Shown here piece by piece: positions 8,236-14,185 of a stretch of 14,185 bases of DNA. How positions within the stretch are numbered: position 1 is the stretch's first letter; every line of letters starts with the position of its first letter. The DNA comes from Rodentolepis nana (lineage: Eukaryota; Platyhelminthes; Cestoda; Cyclophyllidea; Hymenolepididae), in NCBI GenBank assembly GCA_900617975.1, contig UZAE01014464.1:1-14185 (forward strand), in the 5' to 3' direction. The position numbers and the translations under genes were made by a program. Below the pieces are notes generated by a model, which did not search any database, had not been told where the DNA came from, and saw only the letters and a program-made list of their open reading frames with translations.

Positions 8236-8256
8236 CATTTATTTATTTTCAAATGG
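8236..8256 (-). promoter_or_regulatory. AATAAATAAA polyadenylation-like signal / LINE-tail-like 21-mer
   Basis: On the minus strand, TGCCATTTGAAAATAAATAAA follows 14 bases after the stop of the frame at 8270-8506. It contains two overlapping AATAAA hexamers and so could end a transcript. It is also almost identical to the last bases of the LINE and X repeats. It may therefore be the remnant of a very short insertion instead. Confidence 0.4.
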
Positions 8257-8269
8257 CAAAGTGAAAAAA

Positions 8270-8506
8270 TTATCTCGAGACAAGTATTTCAATAAGCCAT
8301 TTGTGATCCATTTGAAAACCTTCGAGTGAGTTCCTCTTTACAATTTTATTGTGAGTAATATGCGCATTACTTCTTCGGTTATCTTTAGGAAGTATTATAT
8401 CAGAATTGTCGTTTCCTTTTGTCAGATTTGAGAAAGGGAAGAGCTCTGTCAATTTGAGCTTTTCCATCAAAGGGAGGAACCTCGACGATCGTGTGCGTTT
8501 ATTTTC
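8270..8506 (-). CDS. Terminal-exon-like frame, product unknown
   Basis: Minus-strand frame of 78 codons plus TAA, directly after an acceptor-like TATTTCTTTTAAAG (AG at 8508-8507). It starts in phase 0 with ENKRTRSSRF. It is rich in Lys, Arg, Asn and Ser, has no cysteine and no membrane segment, and contains EKLKLTELFPFSNLTKG and NSLEGFQMDHKWLIEI. AATAAATAAA lies about 25 bases after the stop, giving the outline of a last exon with a very short 3'UTR. The only upstream start in the same frame is a TTG, so it is not a single-exon gene. The phase-0 start agrees with the phase-0 end of the signal-peptide exon at 11514-11675 on the same strand, which would give a ~132-residue product with a ~3-kb intron. 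That link is inference. No family was recognised. Confidence 0.3.
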   Translation of the reverse strand, partial: ENKRTRSSRFLPLMEKLKLTELFPFSNLTKGNDNSDIILPKDNRRSNAHITHNKIVKRNSLEGFQMDHKWLIEILVSR

Positions 8507-8805
8507 CTTTAAAAGAAATAATTTCAATTATATCTCTCTAACTCTGAATTTGAATTTTGATTTAACTTAAAATTTCATTAAGGAAAGAATGAGGCTAATA
8601 ATGAGCTCCCCATCAATTTAGTTAAGATGCATGAATGGCACAATTTATAACCTTTAAATCGAATGTTGACTTCTTATTTCAAGTATTGAATTTTAAAACA
8701 TCTTTAAGCATATTTCCTGAACATTTTAATTAATTGGTTAAATCGCTCTCGAAGTAGGTCCCTACAACTTTGTATTAAAAAACTAAATCGTTTCTTCTTT
8801 TCCAG
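8507..8805. other. No gene seen; strong splice acceptor at its right end
   Basis: A+T-rich. It ends in a textbook plus-strand acceptor, TTTCTTCTTTTCCAG (8791-8805). Confidence 0.45.
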
Positions 8806-9200
8806 GCATACTCGTGGGGACACCGAAGCGTGATTTGTACTTGGGAAAAAGGTTTTGTTAAAGAGAGTTTATCGCAACATTTTAGCCGTGAGTCGTATTG
8901 AGTGTTATTGATTTAGTAATTCAAACAAATGTATATAGATAATGCTTTGGTTCGTAAGAAAACTTTACCTACAATATGGCAAATGATCGGATGGATACCA
9001 CACTGGAATACCTCCGAGAAGGAATTGAGACGAGCACATATTTTGTTTTGCTCAAAAAGCGGCCGTTTGTTGGAGTTAGCGTCTATTGGGAGAAAGGAGG
9101 TAGTTTAATATTTGAATATGCGTACGTGTGCATACTGATTTGTCTTTCCCAAAATATGCTTTCCCTTTAGGTGTGTCACCCGACATACTGGAATGCGAAA
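8806..9200 (+). CDS. Cluster of up to three exon-like pieces, product unknown
   Basis: Piece a (8806-8887) runs from acceptor TTTCTTCTTTTCCAG to donor GTGAGT and is open (AYSWGHRSVICTWEKGFVKE...). Piece b ends at 9099 before GTAGTT. Piece c (9171-9200, 30 bases) lies between TTCCCTTTAG and GTAGGT. In one model b starts at 8959 after TTCGTAAG, both introns are 71 bases, and phases agree throughout; b then contains NMANDRMDTTLEYLREGIET and c reads VSPDILECE. In a second frame b contains PTIWQMIGWIPHWNTSEKEL and c reads VCHPTYWNAK, also in phase, but this needs an implausibly short first intron. G+C is higher than in the flanks. Without an alignment the frame cannot be settled, and a decayed pseudogene is equally possible. 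No family was recognised. Confidence 0.35.
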
Positions 9201-9771
9201 GTAGGTTACATTTTGCTTGGTATATTAAAGATAATTTTGCTCTAATTCGTCATAAATAATTAATTTAATACACTTAATATCAATAGCTTATGTAAATTAG
9301 ACAGACTTCATAAAAAACTATTATGCAATATTAATGCTATCAAAAATTCTTTAAAAAATCGATATTTGGAATCTAAAGAAGCTCACATGTCATTTATTTC
9401 ATGAAATAAAATCGAAAGTTCATTACGTTCATTAACCAATGCCATTGTTCATGTATAATAAAATTGATCGTCCCAGAGGTTCATATGATCAAATTATTTG
9501 GAGTATATACTTTTGAATCCCTTATGAGTAGTAATTTTCTACAATAAATCTTAGCCTTGTAAATCCTGATAATATAATATTAAAGGAATTTTTGAGAACA
9601 CTTCAATATGTGCTTAAACTTGGCGATGAAATGCAAAAGCATAAGTGTGCATAAAGGCACTACTAAAATTTATCCAAATTTTAAATCCTTTTAAATATTA
9701 AATAGAAAGGCTGATTAGCACGAATAAAAATCAATAACTAAAATCTTTTTTTATTACTTTAATATTTAACT
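9201..9771. other. Mostly empty; faint piece of repeat Z at 9245-9312
   Basis: ATTCGTC, then TAATTTAATA, then GCTTATGTAAATTAGACAGACTTCAT resembles the left part of Z at 6429-6490 and 12029-12095. The rest shows no gene or clear repeat. If real, Z copy II would span 9245-10849 with X inserted inside it. Confidence 0.35.

Positions 9772-9804
<33 letters not shown>
9772..9804. repeat. (TA)n microsatellite at the X tail
   Basis: About 16 TA units with one AC interruption, continuous with the TAAA-type 3' tail of X. Retrotransposon tails are well-known seeds of microsatellites. Confidence 0.95.
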
Positions 9805-10170
9805 TTATTTATTTATATCAAATGGCAGGCGTTATGATTGTTTACATTAGCCCATTAGATGACTTCAGGCTACACAGAAGGGAAGGAAAATCAAAGTGAA
9901 AAAAGTCGAGAGGGGGGGAGACAGAAGAGTACTTCAAAGATGTAAAAGAAACAGACACAGAGGCAGAGAAAAGGTAAGATGAGTACTGTGAAATGGGGTC
10001 GAATATGACATACAGTGGGGTCATGGTAGTTTGAGAGGTCGAATATGACATACAGTGGGGTCATGGTAGTTTGAAGCCAGGAGTCAACGGCCAGTCGATA
10101 GACTATTTTTGCCGTATGAGTATACGTTGTCCAGGGTGCAACACGTGGATGTGAACCTATTACGCACCCC
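9805..10170 (-). mobile_element. Repeat X, copy 3 (near complete)
   Basis: On the minus strand it runs from GGGGTGCGTAAT (near 10170) through CACCCTGG, CGTATACTCATACGG, a tandem duplication, and a pyrimidine-rich region (CTCTGCCTCTGTGTCTG). It ends in the LINE-like 3' end GAAGTCATCTAATGGGCTAATG, CTGCCATTTGA, TATAAATAAATAAA. The body differs from the LINE coding region and 3'UTR; only the last ~60 bases are shared. Copies 1 and 3 stop at the same 5' point, suggesting a defined element of about 350 bp. A 93-codon minus frame covers it (10172-9891), but no domain was recognised, and the duplication shifts its reading. It is a candidate non-autonomous LINE partner. Confidence 0.85.
9998..10077. 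repeat. 40-bp tandem duplication inside X
   Basis: Two units of 40 bases (9998-10037, 10038-10077), each starting GGTCGAATATGACATACAG. They differ only in the last two bases (GA versus AG). Copy 1 of X (1-200) has a single unit, so the duplication is private to this copy and recent. Confidence 0.95.
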
Positions 10171-10189
10171 ACATCATGAATATTGATTT

Positions 10190-10849
10190 CAACATAGGCT
10201 GTGCAAATGTATTTAAATTTCGATTTGGATAAGAAATCTTCAAATGAGACAAGTTAATTGCACATTCGAAATGGAGCCTCTTATTATGCACTCAAAATGT
10301 CAATTAATCGACTCAATTAAATAAATCAAATGCCAGGCATTCGAAACCGTTTATGGCATATTTTGAAGGGTAACAAGTTTTAAAGTTAATTGCGAATATA
10401 TTAACTGGGGATTTAGTGCTAGTAAACAAAACAGAACGACTTTCGATGTGAAAAATGTAGCTGTTAGCAACATGAATAACATCGGAATGCAGTTGAAGTT
10501 GCATAGGTTTTGCTCATCTTTTAATATATTCACGTTTAATCTAACATATATCATTGCACAAAAACATCTTCTCAACCTTCTTGTGCAGTGTCTTGTCAGG
10601 TTATTAAGCTGTCAAATTATGCAAATATTAGAAAAATATAACCTTTCTACTTAAATTGAGCACTTTCAAGCCAAGTAATTCTTGCGATCAAGTGGTTCAA
10701 GTCAGTTAACTTCATTCAATAGAAATTGCGATAACTCAACTGTTAATATTGATATATATTTACCATACTACACGCTTTGATGATGGCAGCTAACTCTTCA
10801 TTCCTTAAATTCATTGGTTTTAATACATTCTAATAATCAAATTAATAGT
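10190..10849 (+). repeat. Repeat Z, copy II
   Basis: Direct copy of 6850-7510, from AACATAGGCT to AAATTAATAGT. Outside the central block the copies show scattered substitutions and small indels; 10395-10582 is identical to 7056-7243. It begins about 20 bases after the X boundary at 10170, so X may have landed in it and separated it from its left part. Frames of 63-74 codons here are the same chance frames as in copy I. Confidence 0.85.
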
Positions 10850-11513
10850 AGTAAAATATTTTACAATTCAAGTTTTAAACGGAATTGATAATAAGCTCGT
10901 TAATTTCTACACTCCTATTTTAATGAAGATAATATTTAAATCAAAAGGCCAATTCAAATTAATAAAATTTTAATGAAATCGTTTTCATTTAAAGTAAAAT
11001 AAACCCACAAAACCGTAGTGGTTTCCTCCTTTAATGGAAATGTTAATTTTAACAGAGCTATTTCCTTTCACAAACATAACAAACGGAAATTACTCTTTTG
11101 GTATAATGTATCCTAAAAATAACCGACAAAAACCAATCTCACTGAAACTCATAACTTAGAAAGTACATTTTAATACAGTATATCTAACCTGATTCAACAG
11201 TTTTGAAATGACATTTCTGGACAAATTTGACGACACAATTGAATTCGGTTGTTAAAAGAACCAATTCTACAAATCTTGTAACGCTATTGATTGTTATATT
11301 TAATTGATCTAAGTGAAATATGAAATTTGAAGTGATAAGGCCCACAGCAATACACTATCATCACGCTTAGTACACGGTTCTCCAATCACTTAAATATCTG
11401 AATAACAAATATCTTTTGTTATGTTAATTACTGAATATATGCCATCCTCAGTGATATAAAAATACAATATCTGAAAATCAATAAAATATTAATTGCATTG
11501 AAGCTCTACTTAC
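10850..11513. other. No gene seen
   Basis: A+T-rich. If the minus-strand exon to the right is real, this would be its intron. No second exon could be placed here with confidence. Confidence 0.4.
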
Positions 11514-11675
11514 AGCAAATATTAGAGGTCCTGATTTCCCAGATGCTTTTGACACAATTCTCGAACAAGTTGAATGTGGCAAATCCATGCCATCTATCCC
11601 AATAGAAACAGTTAACTGCAGGGAGATTAAAACGAATACAATTGTAATCATTGGGTTGTAGGTGTAATTCAACAT
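11514..11675 (-). CDS. First-exon candidate with signal peptide, secreted protein
   Basis: On the minus strand ATG at 11675 opens 54 codons that end exactly at GCT|GTAAGT (donor 11513-11508), a perfect arthropod 5' splice consensus, in phase 0. The N-terminus MLNYTYNP is followed by a hydrophobic run, MITIVFVLISLQLTVSIG (residues 9-26), then the polar IDGMDLPHSTCSRIVSKASG. That is the plan of a signal peptide, with cleavage most likely near VSIG/ID. A second ATG at 11651 would give a shorter, more typical signal peptide start. The exon holds one Cys. A plus-strand frame is also open across the same bases after CTTACAG, which is just the antisense of the donor. The rest of the protein is not identified; 8270-8506 on the same strand is in compatible phase. 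Family unknown. A chance hydrophobic frame remains possible. Confidence 0.4.
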
Positions 11676-11960
11676 TTTTCACAATCTTATAATTCCTAGT
11701 AGCCAATAAATTTGTACCTCTGCACTTTGGTAATACTCAAGCATTTATTGCAGCTCAATTAAGCGTATGTTTGGAGCACTAAAATTGGAGAAATCTTAGC
11801 AACATTAATGAATGCAATGATTTGACATTTTCAAATTATTTTCATCAATATTCATAAGCACCCAAGGGAAGAGAAGCCAACTCAAAAATGGTAAACATTG
11901 AAGGACATGGCTAATTTCAACAGACTTGTTCATGTTTCCCAAGAAGATCTAACTAAATGT
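11676..11960. other. No gene seen; possible 5' flank of the exon at 11514
   Basis: A+T-rich. On the minus strand this would hold the 5'UTR and promoter of the signal-peptide exon, but no clear TATA box or initiator was found at a sensible spacing. Confidence 0.35.
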
Positions 11961-12820
11961 CCTTATTGTAATATGATAGCCATCGTTTTAAGTAACTACT
12001 TAAAAGAATTTCAACAGAATTTAAACACTATTTCGTCCTGATTACTTCAATAAGCTTAATTTCAGCAACCTATGTTTATTTAACAGACTTCATTAAATGA
12101 TATCTCATCTTCAATATTATTTTATTCTGAAAAATAAGTTGCGCAATCGCATATATACTCTCTAGTCAGTTAATTATATTTAACACTGTTCGAAATTGTT
12201 ATTTTCTTTCTAATTCAAACAATTTATCTAAGTTTGATTGTATTTCATTTAGTTGCTGTTGGAATCTCTCAATGGATTTTGGAATGAATATAGCAAAGTT
12301 GGAAGTGAATTATGTATTTCAGTCTTCATAATCGAATTTAAAAAAATTGAGGCACCAAATTTTTTAAGAAAGTTAATAGATCATAAATTACATTTTGCGA
12401 AACTAAATGNTGAAACGAATTTAAATTAATACTATTGTGGCATACAAAATTCCAATTAAACTCAACTGCAAATCATCCACCAGTATTGGGTTTGTACAAT
12501 TTGTCAAATTAATGCAGCCGTAATATAGACTTTAGCACAGGTTATATAAATATATTTGAAATTTCCTTTGGAAATGATTTCTTCAAGTGGGACAAATTAA
12601 TAGCACGTTCGAAATGAAGCCTCTTATTATGCACTCAAAATGCCAATTAATTGACTTAATTAAATTATTCGAATGCACAGACATTAGAACCAGTTTATGG
12701 CTTATTTTGAAACAGGTACAAGGTTTAAAGTTAATTGTAAATATATTAAATGTGGATTTAGTGCTAGTAAACAAAGCTGAACGATTATTTATGTGAATAA
12801 AATAGCCTTTAGCAAAAATG
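11961..12820 (+). repeat. Repeat Z, copy III (most diverged)
   Basis: Matches 6361-7120 of copy I: left part 11961-12310 and middle part 12534-12815. A ~40-base insertion relative to copy I lies near 12130-12170. The right part of Z is absent. It contains one undetermined base (N at 12410). A 104-codon minus-strand frame (12897-12583) overlaps it but is not conserved in the other copies, so it was not called. Confidence 0.8.
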
Positions 12821-14185
12821 TTTGAAGAGTGCATTAATGAAATATGAGGAATTTTATTAAAAATAAAATGATTATGCAATTCAAGGACAACAGTCAATAT
12901 AATTTATTTTAATCATATTGATTACTATCTTTATTTTGTATTTCTCTTACTTAATGACAATCTTTTGCAAACAATAATAGTTCAATATTAGGATGCAATC
13001 CAAAATAAATTTACTTTTCTCATTCTAAAGTTGGGTTTCAAAAGCCAATTTAATCTTGTTTTTAGTTACATGAAACAAAATAAAATGAAATGGGTATTAT
13101 AGAGTAGTAATGAGACATTTAAATCAATATGTAGCTTTGAATTTGGCATCATTAAAACCCAGTTCATGCACTTTGACCACGATTCAACATAGGAATAAGC
13201 GAGTGCGAAATCTCTACAACATGTTTTCTTTATTTGAAATGGATAGGAGATGAATCAAAGGGGAACACTCAATCAGCAAAGAATGATGTATCGCGTGAAT
13301 GATAGATCTGCTTTAATCACTCTTGCAACAGGCTCAATAGTGGAAAGAGGTGAATGCATTTGATGTGTGTTATCTGATCTGTAAGTGATGTTTTCTAAAG
13401 CAATTTAATTGTTATCTCGTAGCATTTCCTCAGCTGTTAATAAGGCCAATTAATTTAGAATGTCTCGAAATAGATAGTGCTTTAAGTAGAGGTTCTTAGA
13501 TTGAAAGCTACTATTTCACAAATGAGCAATAAAGACCATAGCAATAAGTGCCATTTATGGAAAGAATTAAAATTCTTTTTGATTGGAAAAGACGATCAGT
13601 AGAAATTCCTATTACAAAACACATATTATCAAATATTTCGATAAATTATTCGCCACCTTTAAATATTGACGTCATTTGCTGAATGATTTTTGGAAATCGA
13701 TTGCATTTCCATCCACCCACACCCTCCACCTCATCCTTTAATTGAAGCAATTCAACGATTCTTCCCTTAGTGAAGTCTCTTCCATTCGCCTACTTCAAGA
13801 GGCTAAATAAATAATAATTTTTAGTGAGCATTGCTATAAATGCACATCTATGCTCAAAAATGTAGAGGCTTTACAGTCTCCAAATCAAATTTTCACTAAA
13901 TTGTTCAAAGAATGCCCATTTACATGAAATTACATGCTGTTAATCAGAATTAAATAATTAATTAATATAGGAAATGAAGAAATTGAAATTGCATTTTTAT
14001 GACATCATCAAATTTAAACCAATTTCATGAATTAAAGGATAGTTGACAACAGTTGATATATCACCGATTCTGTTGGTCATACATTATTTCGTCAATCATA
14101 AGATCATGTTGGTTACCAAAAAAGATTGCGATTTACCTAAGTACTCAGATACAAAGTAATCGGTAGGTGATGTATTTAAAAATGT
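12821..14185. other. No gene seen
   Basis: A+T-rich DNA with no supported frame, RNA gene or repeat partner in the window. A small imperfect palindrome (GGAAAT...ATTTCC) lies near 13690-13710. A pyrimidine-rich stretch follows at 13706-13740. Confidence 0.5.

Noticed and set aside
10150..10161. Pol III B-box-like GGTTCACATCC near the 5' end of X (minus strand)
   Set aside because: It matches the consensus imperfectly, sits only about 14 bases from the X boundary with no A box upstream, and is not kept in copy 1, so a tRNA-derived SINE head cannot be claimed.
12583..12897. 104-codon minus-strand frame
   Set aside because: It overlaps repeat Z copy III, and the same bases in copies I and II are not open in this frame.

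Overview
The window looks like non-coding, repeat-dominated arthropod nuclear DNA, most likely from a spider (Araneae). The base composition is strongly A+T-rich, there is no bacterial-style gene packing, and the coding-like patches are short and flanked by intron-like splice signals. The one confidently recognised protein is the C-terminal part of a non-LTR (LINE) retrotransposon polymerase. Its TGHDCLAKH and CPLC...H...C motifs resemble elements I associate with spider genomes. That assignment rests on recall and composition; I could not run a search.

Layout, left to right. 1-378: the 5' part of a ~350-bp repeat (here called X, minus strand) butted head-to-head against a 5'-truncated LINE 3' end (plus strand). 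613-980: a broken, exon-like patch. 1351-1790 and 3786-3945: an inverted pair of an unclassified dispersed repeat. 2142-2547 and 2960-3370: a duplicated exon-like block, decayed in both copies. 4590-5504: the LINE fragment (minus), which has lost almost all of its RNase H domain in frame and has a perfect 19-bp duplication at its 5' edge. 5866-6055: a 5'-truncated X (plus). 6361-7510, 10190-10849 and 11961-12820: three direct copies of a long unclassified repeat (Z), two of which share a 188-bp block without a single difference. 7800-9200: exon-like patches on both strands. 9772-10170: a nearly complete X (minus) grown out of a TA microsatellite and carrying a perfect 40-bp tandem duplication. 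11514-11675: a minus-strand first-exon candidate encoding a signal peptide and ending exactly at a GTAAGT donor. 12821-14185: plain A+T-rich DNA.

How it fits together. X and the LINE have different bodies but share the same ~60-bp 3' end (GGGCTAATG... CTGCCATTTGA, then TAAA repeats). This is the usual sign of a non-autonomous element borrowing a LINE's reverse transcriptase, or of a LINE subfamily with a different 3'UTR. The most gene-like host signal is on the minus strand: a secreted-protein first exon (11675 down to 11514) and a terminal-exon-like frame with AATAAATAAA (8506 down to 8270) whose splice phases agree. They could be the ends of one short gene with a ~3-kb intron holding the repeats. 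That is inference. No exon here was recognised as a known family, and no convincing new multi-gene system was found.
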